NCBI GenBank assembly: GCA_021732005.1
Contig: JAKFVT010000016.1
Span: 1 to 52,344 of the forward strand
From: Mycobacterium sp.
GTDB taxonomy: Bacteria > Actinomycetota > Actinomycetes > Mycobacteriales > Mycobacteriaceae
Direction of reading: 5' to 3'
DNA length: 52,344 nucleotides
Both the position numbers and the translations under genes were made by a program. The notes under the pieces are model-generated. The model made no database searches. It had not been told where the DNA came from and worked only from the letters and a program-made list of their open reading frames with translations. Below are positions 1 through 10,611 of this stretch, piece after piece (position 1 is the stretch's first letter; the number at the start of each line of letters is the position of its first letter).

Positions 1-1623
1 GTGGTCGGGCTGGGTGCGGTGGGCCGGCTGACCGGGCCGTTGCTGCTGGCGGTGCTGGCATGGACCACGCTGGCCGTGCTGGTGGCGGCACGCCGAACGC
101 ACTGGTGGCGGCTGCCGTGGCGTGCCGCGGTGAGTGTCGAAACCGTGCCGCTGCTGCTGGTCGCGGTGGCTGCGGTGGTGCTGGCGGTGGTGGCCGCCTA
201 CTACCTGCCGGTGTGGCAGTGGGACGCGCTCGGCTACCACCTGCCGTACGTGAACTTCGCCCTGCAGCGCGGCACGTTCGCCGACATCCCCGCCGACGTC
301 CCGTACCTGTCGACCTATCCGCACATCGTCGAGGACGCTTTCATCGCGTGGCGGGCGCTGCTGCCCGACGACCGGCTGGTGGAGTTGGCGCACCTGATGT
401 TCGGGCTCATGGGTGGGCTCGCGATCGCCACGATCGCCCGCGGGTCCGGTGCTCGTGGCTCCCACGCAGTGGCCGCCGGGGCGGCCTGGCTGACGCTGCC
501 CGCCGTGTTTCTGCAGCTGCCGACGAACTACACCGACGCGGCGTCGGCGGCTCTGCTGCTGACGGCGATCGCGTTCGTGGTGGCGCCGGCGCAGCGCCCG
601 CAGCTGCTTCTGGCGGGAATCGCCATCGGGTTGTTCCTGGGTTCCAAACCGAACGCACTGATCGCCGGTGCGCTGCTGTTGATGGTGCTGACGGTTCGCG
701 CGGTCCGCGCCGGCCGCCGCGGTGCACTCGTCGCGGCCTGGCCGGCCGCCTTGGCGCTGGGTGTGCCCACCTACGTGGTCAACATCGCCCGGCACCACAA
801 TCCGGTCTGGCCGGTGCGCATCGACGCAGGGACCATGAATCTGCCTGGTACACAATCGATGTCGAGTCTGCTGCAGTCGGGGGCGGCCACACCGCACCTC
901 GACGGCCCGGTCCTGAGCCGGGTGGTCCGGTCGTGGACGACGATCGTGCCGCCGCTACCGGTGTTCGACATGCGGATCGGCGGGCTCGGGCTGGTGTTCC
1001 TGGTGGCGCTGCCCGTCGCGCTGATCCGGGCCGCGCGCACCCGGTCGCCCGCGGTGTGGGTGTGCTTCGCGGCGGCACTGGCCACACCGGATCCCGCGGT
1101 GGCCCGCTATGTGCTCGGCTTCGCCGGTCTGGTGCTGGCGTTCGCGGTTCCGGTCGTCGGTCGGCTCGGCCGCCGCCGGCGCCAGGTCGTGTTCGCCGTC
1201 GTCGCGGCGGTCGCCGCCCAGGGTGTGTGGGTCGCCTACCCGGGATTGACCGGCGAAGGGCCACCGCTGACCGCCTATGTGCACATGACGCGGGAGCAGC
1301 GCAGCGCCGCGGTCGGCGCCGACGGACCGCCGGGCCAGTTCGTGAAGCTCATGGACCACCTGCCGCCGGGGGCGATCACGGCCTTCGACAGCACCGCGGA
1401 GCTGCCCTACCTGGCGTGGCCCGATGACCTCTCGCACCGGGCCAGCCGGATTCCCGACGACATCACCCCCACCCAGGCACGTGATCTGCTCGACCATTCC
1501 GACACCGCGGTCCTGATGGTCGGCGACGACTCCGTCACCGGTCGGCTCCTGCGATCTGACCTGCGGTTTCGCCCGGCATTCGGCTGCGGCCCCGCGCCGT
1601 GCACGGTGTATCTGCGGCGCTGA
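1..1623 (+). CDS. GT-C-like polytopic membrane glycosyltransferase, 5' end possibly outside window
   Basis: This is a 540-residue reading frame open from the first base, so the true start may lie upstream; the GTG at position 1 is only the first codon seen. The protein is rich in hydrophobic helices (around residues 12-30, 47-67, 130-150, 160-220, 245-265, 325-345 and 365-410). An acidic motif, WDALGYHLP, follows the second helix, as the first-loop Asp does in GT-C mannosyl/arabinosyltransferases that use polyprenyl-phosphate sugars. The C-terminal 130 residues look extracytoplasmic. In M. tuberculosis gatC occupies this side of the ACT gene, so this gene appears to be an insertion. The family assignment rests on topology and this single motif, and the substrate is unknown. 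Confidence 0.6.
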   Translation: MVGLGAVGRLTGPLLLAVLAWTTLAVLVAARRTHWWRLPWRAAVSVETVPLLLVAVAAVVLAVVAAYYLPVWQWDALGYHLPYVNFALQRGTFADIPADVPYLSTYPHIVEDAFIAWRALLPDDRLVELAHLMFGLMGGLAIATIARGSGARGSHAVAAGAAWLTLPAVFLQLPTNYTDAASAALLLTAIAFVVAPAQRPQLLLAGIAIGLFLGSKPNALIAGALLLMVLTVRAVRAGRRGALVAAWPAALALGVPTYVVNIARHHNPVWPVRIDAGTMNLPGTQSMSSLLQSGAATPHLDGPVLSRVVRSWTTIVPPLPVFDMRIGGLGLVFLVALPVALIRAARTRSPAVWVCFAAALATPDPAVARYVLGFAGLVLAFAVPVVGRLGRRRRQVVFAVVAAVAAQGVWVAYPGLTGEGPPLTAYVHMTREQRSAAVGADGPPGQFVKLMDHLPPGAITAFDSTAELPYLAWPDDLSHRASRIPDDITPTQARDLLDHSDTAVLMVGDDSVTGRLLRSDLRFRPAFGCGPAPCTVYLRR

Positions 1624-1676
1624 GCGCCCGACCCTGCCGGAATGCTGAGTCCAGGCGGCTGTGAAACAGTGTCCGC

Positions 1677-2336
1677 GTGCCTTCGTATCTGCTGCGGGTC
1701 CAGCTGGCCGACCGGCCCGGTAGCCTCGGCTCGCTCGCCGTGGCGCTGGGCACCGTCGGCGCCGACATCCTGTCGCTCGACGTGGTCGAGCGGGGACCCG
1801 GGTGGGCGATCGACGACCTGGTCGTCGAGCTGCCGCTGGGCGCCATGCCCGACATGCTGATCACGGCCGCCGAACAGATCAAGGGCGTCCGGGTGGACAC
1901 CATCCGGCCGCACACCGGGCTGTTGGAGGCCCATCGCGAGCTGGAGCTGATCGACCACATCGCGGCGGCCGGCAACCGCGCCGCCAAGCTGCAGGTGCTC
2001 GCCGACGAGGCGCCGCGGGTGCTGCGGGTGGGGTTTTGCACGGTGGCGCGCATGTCGGAGTCCGGCCTGGAGCGCGTGGTCGGCAGTTCCGGCGCGCCGG
2101 AGACCCCGGCGACCTCCGCGCCGTGGCTGCCGCTCGCGCACGCGGAGGCTCTGGACGGCACCGCCGATTGGGTGCCCCAAGTCTGGCGAGACATGGACAC
2201 CACGCTGGCCGCCGCGCCGCTGGGTGACCCCAATATCGCGGTGCTGTTGGGCCGCCCGGGCGGGCCGTTGTTCCGTCCCTCCGAGGTGGCCCGGCTGGGC
2301 TATCTGGCCGGGATCGTCGCGACGATCTTGCGCTGA
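1677..2336 (+). CDS. ACT-domain amino-acid-binding protein (Rv3013 type)
   Basis: A 219-residue soluble protein. Residues 1-75 form an ACT fold, beginning with a beta strand and the pattern LADRPGSLGSLAVALG that typifies ligand-binding ACT domains. The remainder is a less characteristic alpha/beta region ending in a short helix. ACT domains bind small ligands, often amino acids, and tune partner enzymes; no catalytic domain is present here. I chose the GTG at 1677 because the ACT strand begins at residue 3. The gene converges on ligA with a single base between the stop codons, as in M. tuberculosis where Rv3013 faces ligA. Its ligand and partner are unknown. Confidence 0.75.
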   Translation: MPSYLLRVQLADRPGSLGSLAVALGTVGADILSLDVVERGPGWAIDDLVVELPLGAMPDMLITAAEQIKGVRVDTIRPHTGLLEAHRELELIDHIAAAGNRAAKLQVLADEAPRVLRVGFCTVARMSESGLERVVGSSGAPETPATSAPWLPLAHAEALDGTADWVPQVWRDMDTTLAAAPLGDPNIAVLLGRPGGPLFRPSEVARLGYLAGIVATILR

Positions 2337-2337
2337 G

Positions 2338-4443
<2,106 letters not shown>

Positions 4444-4489
4444 CTATCGGAGCGTCCCGACAGGCTTCGATCGTGGCAAGGTGGGAGCC

Positions 4490-4888
4490 ATGTCGCACCC
4501 GGTCATGTTCGACGACTCCGACCCGATCCTGGCTCGGGTGCGCGAGATCACGCTGGCGTTGCCGGAGGCGACCGAGAAGATCTCGCACGGCAGGCCGACG
4601 TACTCGGCGCCGAAGATGTTCGCCGTCTACGGCGGCAGCCAGAAGAATCCCAGCGGCCCGATGATCCGGTACGCCCATGCACTGCTGATCAAGGTCGACG
4701 ACAGCGAGCGCGAGGCGCTGCAGCAGGACCCCCGGTTCTTTGTTCCGGCGTATCTCGGTCCGTACGGTTGGCTGGGCCTGGACTTCGACGCCGCCAAGAT
4801 CGACTGGGCAGAGGTCGCCGAACTGATTGACGCGTCGTTCCGGTTGCAGGCCCCTGCGCGGCTGGTCCGCTTGCTGGACGGCCGCTGA
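4490..4888 (+). CDS. MmcQ/YjbR-like DNA-binding-fold protein
   Basis: A 132-residue protein of the MmcQ/YjbR (CyaY-like fold) family. Typical features are the opening helix ending LPEATEKISHGRPTY, the strand with the fixed Lys (PKMFAVYGG), and the closing segment around PYGWLGLDFD and WAEVAELID. Function in this family is poorly defined; a double-wing DNA-binding role has been proposed from structure. An in-frame upstream ATG at 4397 exists, but it would run back into the ligA 5' end, and the ATG at 4490 has a GTGGGAG ribosome-binding site close before it. No partner gene is evident. It is not in this position in M. tuberculosis, so it belongs to a species-specific insert. Confidence 0.72.
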   Translation: MSHPVMFDDSDPILARVREITLALPEATEKISHGRPTYSAPKMFAVYGGSQKNPSGPMIRYAHALLIKVDDSEREALQQDPRFFVPAYLGPYGWLGLDFDAAKIDWAEVAELIDASFRLQAPARLVRLLDGR

Positions 4889-4891
4889 GGG

Positions 4892-4993
4892 CTACGCCTT
4901 CGGGATGGCCTGCGGGAAGTCGAACACCCGGTTGGGATCACCCTTGCTCGTGACGTCCATCAGCCGGCCCGGGTTCTGACCGACGATCGACTC
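4892..4993 (-). pseudogene. C-terminal remnant of an FAD-linked (berberine-bridge type) oxidoreductase
   Basis: Directly after the peptidase stop codon, in the same frame, 33 sense codons end in TAG. They read NPGRLMDVTSKGDPNRVF followed by DFPQAIP. This resembles the extreme C terminus of FAD-linked oxidases with a berberine-bridge (BBE) domain, where the pattern N-x-x-R-L-x-x-(V/K)-K-x-x-x-D-P-x-N-x-F precedes a terminal proline-rich tail. The rest of such an enzyme (about 430 residues) is missing. Codons are high-GC at the third position, so the loss looks recent. I interpret this as a deletion scar rather than a translated extension. Confidence 0.6.
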
Positions 4994-6487
4994 CTATCGA
5001 TTCGGTGGACAGGTGTAGGTCGAGCTGGCCGGAAGTGTGCCCTGCAGAAGGAAATTCGCCGCCGCATCGTCGGCGCACGCATTTTGGGTGGTGGCGATGT
5101 GCCCCTCCGCCGGAGCGATCACCAGGTAGGAACCCTTGAGCTGATCGTGCACCGATTGCGCCCAGGCCAGCGGCGTGGCGGGATCGCCCGTGGTGTTCAA
5201 GATCAGCACCGGGCCGGAACCGCCGGCGTGCACCGGGCCCGGCTGGCGGACCGTTGGCACCGGCCAGGTTTCACACGGCTGTAGCGACCACGCGCGATTG
5301 CCGCCGGACAGCGGGCTCTCCTTCGCCCACAGCGGCGCCAACCGGGCCGGTGTGGCGGGATCACGCTCGGTCTGGAAATCGATGCAGACCACCGAGAGGT
5401 ATTCGGAGTCGGCGGGATTGACCATCAGATTCGGTGAATACGCCGAGTCTGTGACGGCCGCCCAGTCGCCGCCGATCGCCTGGCGCAGCGTTTGACGCAG
5501 GCTGGGCCACCCCGACTCGGGGAAGTACTGCGACGACTCGATAAGGGCCAGCATCCGCGCCCCCGACAGCTCGCGACCGTCCGCGGTGATGTGGGGCTGG
5601 CGATCGAGGGTGGCGATCATGTCCGAAATCGTTTGCAGCCCCCGGCCGGTCGGCCCGGTCAGCGGGCAGTCGGGAAGTTGCAGGCAGTCCTCGACAAAGG
5701 CTGTCACGCTGGCCTGCATGCCTTGGGCCTGGCCGTGCCGGACCTCCTCGTAGGACAGCTTCGGATCCATGACGGAGTCCAACACCAGCCGATCGGTCCG
5801 GTCGGGATAGGTATCGGCGTAAAGGGCGCCGACGTACGTCCCGTAGGAGAATCCGAAGAAGCTCAGCTTGTCGAAGCCCAACGCCTGGCGGACCGCGTCC
5901 ATGTCGCGCACGACGTTGGCGGTGCCGACATGTCCGAGCGCCTGGCCGAACCGACGGTCGCACGCCTGTCCGATCCCCTTGGCCAGCTCTGTGGCGCGCT
6001 GTTGGTCCTCGGGAGTGGCCGGCACACTGGGCTGGTTGAAGATCGCCCGACGCTGCGGCTCGTCAAGGCAGGCGATCGCCGGGTGCGACCCGCCCACGCC
6101 GCGCGGGTCGAACGAGACCACGGTGTAGGTATCGGTGAACTTCTCGAAGTATTGCCCGCTCGACCTCAGGTCGGAGACACCACTGATGCCCGGGCCGCCG
6201 GGGTTGGTCATCAGCAGTCGCGGCTTATCGGCTTTGGACGGTATCCGGATCAGCGGGATGGTGAACTTTGGGCCGTCGGGAGTTCGGTAGTCCATGGGCA
6301 CTTCGAGCGAGACGCACTCCAAGACAGGCAGCGGGGTGTCCATCGTCTCGGTCGCCGGGCAGGACGTCCAGTCGATCACCGTGCCCTCTCGCCCCGCGGT
6401 CGGAGCGCTCGGCGACGAGCACGCCGCCATCACAACCGCGGCTGCGGCCACGGCTGCCATACGCGTTCCCACCACCGAAACTGGCAT
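4994..6487 (-). CDS. secreted alpha/beta-hydrolase lipoprotein, tripeptidyl-aminopeptidase (TAP) type
   Basis: A 497-residue exported hydrolase. The N terminus has a signal peptide ending in a lipobox (VMAAC, Cys at about residue 22). The oxyanion-hole motif NPGGPGISG is followed by the nucleophile elbow GFSYG, with the Ser in the TAP-typical context FFGFSYGTYVGALYADTYP. The Asp is in LNTTGDPATP and the His in PAEGHIATT. A TAP-like C-terminal domain, its last Cys pairs probably disulfide-bonded, closes the protein. The family removes N-terminal di- or tripeptides or cleaves esters outside the membrane. The ATG at 6487 is preferred over a frame opening at 6607 because it is preceded by AGAAGG and starts the signal peptide. 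Confidence 0.85.
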   Translation of the reverse strand: MPVSVVGTRMAAVAAAAVVMAACSSPSAPTAGREGTVIDWTSCPATETMDTPLPVLECVSLEVPMDYRTPDGPKFTIPLIRIPSKADKPRLLMTNPGGPGISGVSDLRSSGQYFEKFTDTYTVVSFDPRGVGGSHPAIACLDEPQRRAIFNQPSVPATPEDQQRATELAKGIGQACDRRFGQALGHVGTANVVRDMDAVRQALGFDKLSFFGFSYGTYVGALYADTYPDRTDRLVLDSVMDPKLSYEEVRHGQAQGMQASVTAFVEDCLQLPDCPLTGPTGRGLQTISDMIATLDRQPHITADGRELSGARMLALIESSQYFPESGWPSLRQTLRQAIGGDWAAVTDSAYSPNLMVNPADSEYLSVVCIDFQTERDPATPARLAPLWAKESPLSGGNRAWSLQPCETWPVPTVRQPGPVHAGGSGPVLILNTTGDPATPLAWAQSVHDQLKGSYLVIAPAEGHIATTQNACADDAAANFLLQGTLPASSTYTCPPNR

Positions 6488-6534
6488 TGTTAAACCTTCT
6501 AGCACGGCCAACGGCCGGGCCACGACCGATTTGA

Positions 6535-7542
6535 CTAGATGGCGGTGGCATCCTCGGTGATTGCGGCCGCGGCCTTCTGGCACAAGCCGATCGCGACGCG
6601 GGCCCACTCGGCACTGGCGTCCGCCAGCCCGCAGGCCGGACTGATGCCGACACGGTCACGCATAGCGTTGCGGGAGAAGCCGATTCGATCGGTGATCGCG
6701 ACGGCCGCCGCGGCCACCTCCTCAGCGGACGGCCGAGCCGCAGGCGCACCCGTGGGCACCAGACCGAGCACCACGCAGCGGCCCGAGTCCAGAAACTCCC
6801 CCAGCCCGTCGTAGTCGGCGTCACCGAGGGTGGCCACATCTACCGCGACCGCATGAATCGCACTGCGTTGCAGCACATTCCACGGTACATCCGCGCAGCT
6901 GTGCAGCATCACCTCGGCGCCTGCAGCGGCCACACACTCGTCGAGCAAGGTGATCGCCACCACCTCGTCGACCGGGTGCACCGGGTTCAGCGACGTCACC
7001 CCGGTCAGCCGGCCGGCCAGCGCCGCCGACAGCACCGGCTCGTCGTACTGCACCACCACCGTCGTCGCCAACCGCCGCGCCAGCTCGGCCCGGTGCCTCG
7101 CCACGCCCTCGGCCAGTGACGACGCCAGGTCCCGGACCGCCCCGGCGTCGGTCAGCGCCCGATGCCCGTTGGGCAGCTCGAGCTGGGCGGCCAGCGTGAT
7201 CGGACCCGGCGCCTGTACTTTGACCGGCCGCCCAGAGCCGGGCCCGCCGGCCTTCTCCCAGGACTCCTCGATGGCGTCGATGTCCTCGTCGAGCAGACTC
7301 TTCGCCCGGCGGGTGACAGCACCGGGCCGGGCGGCGATGCGGTAGCCGCGCGGCACGGTGTCGATGGCGATGTCGACCAGGAGCGCGCCGGCCCGCCCGA
7401 TCATGTCCGCTCCCACGCCGCGGGCCGGCAGCTCGACCAGGTGCGGCAGTCGGTGCAGCTCCCCGACCACGATCTCGGCGGCTTCCCGCGGGGCGGAACC
7501 CGGCCACGAGCCGATACCGGTGGCTGCCGCGAAATCACTCAC
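6535..7542 (-). CDS. MetE C-terminal-like (UROD/MetE fold) protein, Rv3015c type
   Basis: A 335-residue TIM-barrel protein resembling the C-terminal half of cobalamin-independent methionine synthase. It begins ATGIGSWPG, as this mycobacterial family does. It keeps MetE-like elements: VQYDEPVL, then VMLHSCADVPW carrying a His-x-Cys pair like the zinc ligands, and GISPACGLADAS near the end with a second Cys. Full MetE is about 750 residues, so this is not methionine synthase as such; a methyltransfer role on an unknown substrate is inferred. A GTG at 7542 is taken as start; no strong ribosome-binding site is visible. It is divergent from lpqA, sharing a 59-bp promoter region, which matches the M. 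tuberculosis Rv3015c-Rv3016 order. Confidence 0.75.
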   Translation of the reverse strand: MSDFAAATGIGSWPGSAPREAAEIVVGELHRLPHLVELPARGVGADMIGRAGALLVDIAIDTVPRGYRIAARPGAVTRRAKSLLDEDIDAIEESWEKAGGPGSGRPVKVQAPGPITLAAQLELPNGHRALTDAGAVRDLASSLAEGVARHRAELARRLATTVVVQYDEPVLSAALAGRLTGVTSLNPVHPVDEVVAITLLDECVAAAGAEVMLHSCADVPWNVLQRSAIHAVAVDVATLGDADYDGLGEFLDSGRCVVLGLVPTGAPAARPSAEEVAAAAVAITDRIGFSRNAMRDRVGISPACGLADASAEWARVAIGLCQKAAAAITEDATAI

Positions 7543-7601
7543 CAGGCAACCGTATTGGACAGCCTGGGTACACCACACGGCCGGGGGCCTACCGTGATGA
7601 C

Positions 7602-8240
7602 ATGACGGTGCGCGCGGCAGTGGCCTGTTGCGCTGCGGCGGCGCTGCTGACGGGCTGCACCCAGTGGGTCGACGGGGCGCCGCTGCGCGCCCTCAGCGAG
7701 CCGCCGTACAGCCCGCCGGGCGTCGTCGATGTCGACCGAATCATGCTCAGCCAGGCCCAGATCCAGGCCATCACCGGCGGCGGCCAGGACGTGACGATCA
7801 TCCCGAGCATGGACGGCAAAGCCATGGTGGACGTCGAGCCATTGGCCGAGTCGGTCCCCCGTGATTGCCGCTTCATATTCGCCGAAACCGACACCTTCGG
7901 CACCGACATCGAGGACTTCCACAAGACCAGCTTCCAATACCCGCCGCGGCGCGCGCTGATCTCCGAAGGTGCGGCGTCGTACCGCGACGACGCCAGCGCG
8001 CGGCAGGCGTTCAACGCGCTCTCGACCACCGTGCATCGCTGCGCCGACGGGTCCATGGGTGCGGGTCTGGTCGGCGACGTCGACGGCGACACCGACTCGC
8101 TGCGCACCCGGCCCGGCCGGTGCGGCCGCGACTACCGGCTGAAAGCTTCGGTGCTGGTGGAGGTGACGTTCTGCGCGTTTCCCGAGTCGGTGCCCGAGAT
8201 CGTCATGACGAACATCCTCAACAGGATTCCCGGCGGCTGA
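7602..8240 (+). CDS. lpqA: LpqA-like lipoprotein with PknH-type sensor domain
   Basis: A 212-residue lipoprotein. The signal peptide ends in the lipobox LLTGC, with the Cys at residue 19. The mature part resembles the extracellular sensor domain of the mycobacterial kinase PknH and its stand-alone lipoprotein relatives: the opening [19 protein letters not shown], a central DCRFIFAET segment, and paired cysteines (CRFIF, HRCADG, GRCGRDY, TFCAF) that probably form two disulfides. The ligand is unknown. Position next to the divergent MetE-like gene supports the LpqA (Rv3016) assignment. Its last 23 bases overlap the 3' end of convergent mnmA. Confidence 0.72.
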   Translation: MTVRAAVACCAAAALLTGCTQWVDGAPLRALSEPPYSPPGVVDVDRIMLSQAQIQAITGGGQDVTIIPSMDGKAMVDVEPLAESVPRDCRFIFAETDTFGTDIEDFHKTSFQYPPRRALISEGAASYRDDASARQAFNALSTTVHRCADGSMGAGLVGDVDGDTDSLRTRPGRCGRDYRLKASVLVEVTFCAFPESVPEIVMTNILNRIPGG

Positions 8241-9300
8241 TCGTCGCGCTGGCGATCACTTCGTCACCAGCAGGATCGGGCCGGTACAGCACCAGCGTCT
8301 GACCCGGCGCTACGCCGCGCAGCGGGGTTCGCAGGGACACGTTCAGCTCGTCGCCGATCACTTCGGCGACGGCGGGGACCACGCCACCGTGGGCACGGAC
8401 CTGAACCTCGCATTCCACCGGCCCGGTGGGCACGACCCCGGAGGTGAACACGGGGCGGATGCCGGCCAGCGACTGCACTTCGAGGTCTTCTTTCGCCCCC
8501 ACCCGCACCGTCTGCGACTGCGCGTCGATGGCGGTCACGTACCGCGGCAGGCCGTCCGGTCCGGGACCGGCGATGCCGAGGCCCTTGCGCTGGCCGATGG
8601 TGAACCCATGCACGCCGTCGTGCTCGGCGAGCACCGCACCGGTGGCGTCGTCGACGACGGCTCCGCGCCGCACTCCGATCCGGGCGCCGAGGAAGGCCTG
8701 GGTGTCACCGGAGGGGATGAAGCAGATGTCGTGGCTGTCGGGCTTGTCGGCGACGGACAGCCCGCGACGCGCGGCCTCGTCGCGGATCGCCGGCTTGGGG
8801 GTGTCGCCGATCGGGAACGCCGCGTGGCGCAGCTGCTGGGCGGTCAGCACGCCGAGCACGTACGACTGGTCCTTGTCGACGTCGACCGCGCGGCGCAGCC
8901 GGCCCTCGGCCAGCCGGGCGTAATGCCCGGTGGCCACCGCATCGAAGCCCAACGCCAGGGCTTTGGCCGCCAACGCGGAGAATTTGATCTTCTCGTTGCA
9001 GCGCACGCAGGGGTTGGGGGTTTCGCCGCGCTCGTAGGAGGCGACGAAGTCGTCGATCACGTCCTCGGCGAACTTGTCGGCGAAATCCCAGACGTAGAAC
9101 GGGATTCCGAGGACATCGGCGACCCGGCGGGCATCGCCGGCGTCTTCTTTGGAGCAGCAGCCGCGCGAACCCGTCCGCAGGGTGCCAGGTTGTCGCGACA
9201 ACGCCAGGTGCACACCAACCACCTCGTGGCCGGCGTCGACCATCCGCGCGGCGGCCACCGAGGAATCGACGCCGCCGCTCATCGCCGCCAGCACTTTCAT
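8218..9300 (-). CDS. mnmA: tRNA-specific 2-thiouridylase MnmA (TrmU)
   Basis: This 360-residue enzyme makes 2-thiouridine at the wobble position 34 of tRNA for Lys, Glu and Gln, using ATP to adenylate the uridine and a persulfide sulfur. The PP-loop SGGVDSS is at residues 8-14. The first catalytic cysteine lies in [12 protein letters not shown] and the second in DICFIPSG. The C-terminal barrel begins near [10 protein letters not shown]. The ATG at 9300 overlaps the iscS stop as ATGA, so the cysteine desulfurase that supplies its sulfur is translated immediately upstream. The 3' end overlaps lpqA by 23 bp on the opposite strand. Confidence 0.96.
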   Translation of the reverse strand: MKVLAAMSGGVDSSVAAARMVDAGHEVVGVHLALSRQPGTLRTGSRGCCSKEDAGDARRVADVLGIPFYVWDFADKFAEDVIDDFVASYERGETPNPCVRCNEKIKFSALAAKALALGFDAVATGHYARLAEGRLRRAVDVDKDQSYVLGVLTAQQLRHAAFPIGDTPKPAIRDEAARRGLSVADKPDSHDICFIPSGDTQAFLGARIGVRRGAVVDDATGAVLAEHDGVHGFTIGQRKGLGIAGPGPDGLPRYVTAIDAQSQTVRVGAKEDLEVQSLAGIRPVFTSGVVPTGPVECEVQVRAHGGVVPAVAEVIGDELNVSLRTPLRGVAPGQTLVLYRPDPAGDEVIASATISRRESC

Positions 9301-10502
9301 CGCAGCGCCCCCAGTGATGAACTGGCCAGCGCGGCCTGGCGGGCTCGCTCGACCGCGGCGGGCAGCACCCGCAGCGCCGCATCGACGTCGGCTTCGGTGC
9401 TGGTGTGGCCCAAGGACAGCCGCAGCGATCCGCGGGCGGCGTCGGCGTCGGCGCCCATGGCCAACAGGACATGCGAGGGTTGCGCGACACCGGCGGTGCA
9501 CGCCGATCCGGTCGAGCATTCGATTCCGTTGGCGTCCAACAACATCAGCAGAGAGTCGCCCTCGCAGCCGCGGAATGTGAAGTGGGTGTTGCCCGGGAGC
9601 CGGCGATCGCCGAGGGCGCCGTTGACTCCGGTGTCGGCGATCGAATCCAATACCCCGTTGACGAGCCGATCGCGCAGGTAGCGCAGCCGGGCGCCGGTGG
9701 CGTCGAGCGATTCGACGGCGACATCGGCGGCCGCGGCCATCGCGACCACACCCGCGACATCCGGTGTGCCCGATCGGACATCGCGTTCTTGACCACCGCC
9801 GTGCAACAGCGGAACGCAGGCGGTGGCCCGGCGCAGCAGCAGCGCGCCGACGCCGGTCGGTCCGCCGAACTTGTGCGCGGCCAGGCTGATGGCCGACAGG
9901 TTGGAGGCGGCGAAGTCCACCGGAATGTGACCGACCGCCTGGACGGCGTCACTGTGGATCGGCACGTCGAACTCGGCGGCCACGGCGGCCAGTTCGGCGA
10001 TCGGCATGATCGTGCCGACTTCGTTGTTGGCCCACATCACCGAGATCAGGGCCACGTCGTCGTGTTCGGTGAGCGCCTCGCGCAGCGCGGCCGCCGTCAC
10101 CGACCCGTCCGGTTCGGTGGGCAGGAACGTCACCTCGGCGCCCTCGTGCTCGGCCAGCCAGGTGACGCCGTCGAGGACCGCGTGGTGTTCGACCGCGGTG
10201 GTCACGATGCGGCGCCGGGCGGGTTCGGCGTCGCGCCGCGCCCAGTAGATGCCCTTGACCGCCAGGTTGTCGCTTTCGGTGCCGCCTGCGGTGAAGATCA
10301 CCTCGGATGGCCGGGCACCGAGGCGCGCCGCGATGCTCTCCCGGGCCTCTTCCATCCGGCGCCGGGCGTCGCGGCCCGCGGTGTGCAACGAGGAGGCGTT
10401 GCCGACGGTGGCCAGCGCAGCCGTCATCGCCTCGATGGCAGCAGGATGCATCGGGGTGGTGGCAGCGTGGTCGAGATACACCGGACCGGCGGTCGGGCTC
10501 AT
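9297..10502 (-). CDS. iscS: cysteine desulfurase IscS
   Basis: A 401-residue PLP enzyme of the NifS/IscS class that removes sulfur from cysteine as an enzyme-bound persulfide. It starts [13 protein letters not shown]. The PLP-binding lysine is K211 in [10 protein letters not shown], the cofactor-stacking His is in [10 protein letters not shown], and the sulfur-carrying Cys is C335 in STGSACTAG. The ATG at 10502 is chosen because homologues begin a few residues before the YLDHAATT strand. It is followed by mnmA with a 4-bp ATGA overlap, so the two form a translationally coupled pair for tRNA thiolation. IscS may also serve Fe-S cluster assembly and molybdenum cofactor synthesis. Confidence 0.95.
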   Translation of the reverse strand: MSPTAGPVYLDHAATTPMHPAAIEAMTAALATVGNASSLHTAGRDARRRMEEARESIAARLGARPSEVIFTAGGTESDNLAVKGIYWARRDAEPARRRIVTTAVEHHAVLDGVTWLAEHEGAEVTFLPTEPDGSVTAAALREALTEHDDVALISVMWANNEVGTIMPIAELAAVAAEFDVPIHSDAVQAVGHIPVDFAASNLSAISLAAHKFGGPTGVGALLLRRATACVPLLHGGGQERDVRSGTPDVAGVVAMAAAADVAVESLDATGARLRYLRDRLVNGVLDSIADTGVNGALGDRRLPGNTHFTFRGCEGDSLLMLLDANGIECSTGSACTAGVAQPSHVLLAMGADADAARGSLRLSLGHTSTEADVDAALRVLPAAVERARQAALASSSLGALR

Positions 10503-10546
10503 AGCCCGTCCAGGATACCGGCAGGCGCGCAGGCCCCTTGCCACGG

Positions 10547-10572
10547 CGAACGTCACCCCAGCGTGACGTTCG
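10547..10572. repeat. 10-bp perfect inverted repeat upstream of iscS, part of a small dispersed repeat
   Basis: The arms at 10547-10556 (CGAACGTCAC) and 10563-10572 are perfect complements around a 6-base loop. The stretch then continues with two related units, CGTGAC and AGTGAC, up to about 10598. The 12-mer CCAGCGTGACGT in the loop and right arm recurs at 12333-12344. The element lies between the acyltransferase stop and the iscS start, both leftward genes. It could act as a terminator for upstream transcripts or be a short intergenic repeat. Confidence 0.45.
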
Positions 10573-10611
10573 ACGCCCAACGTGACTCTGGAGTGACCTT
10601 CGGCGGCGAAA

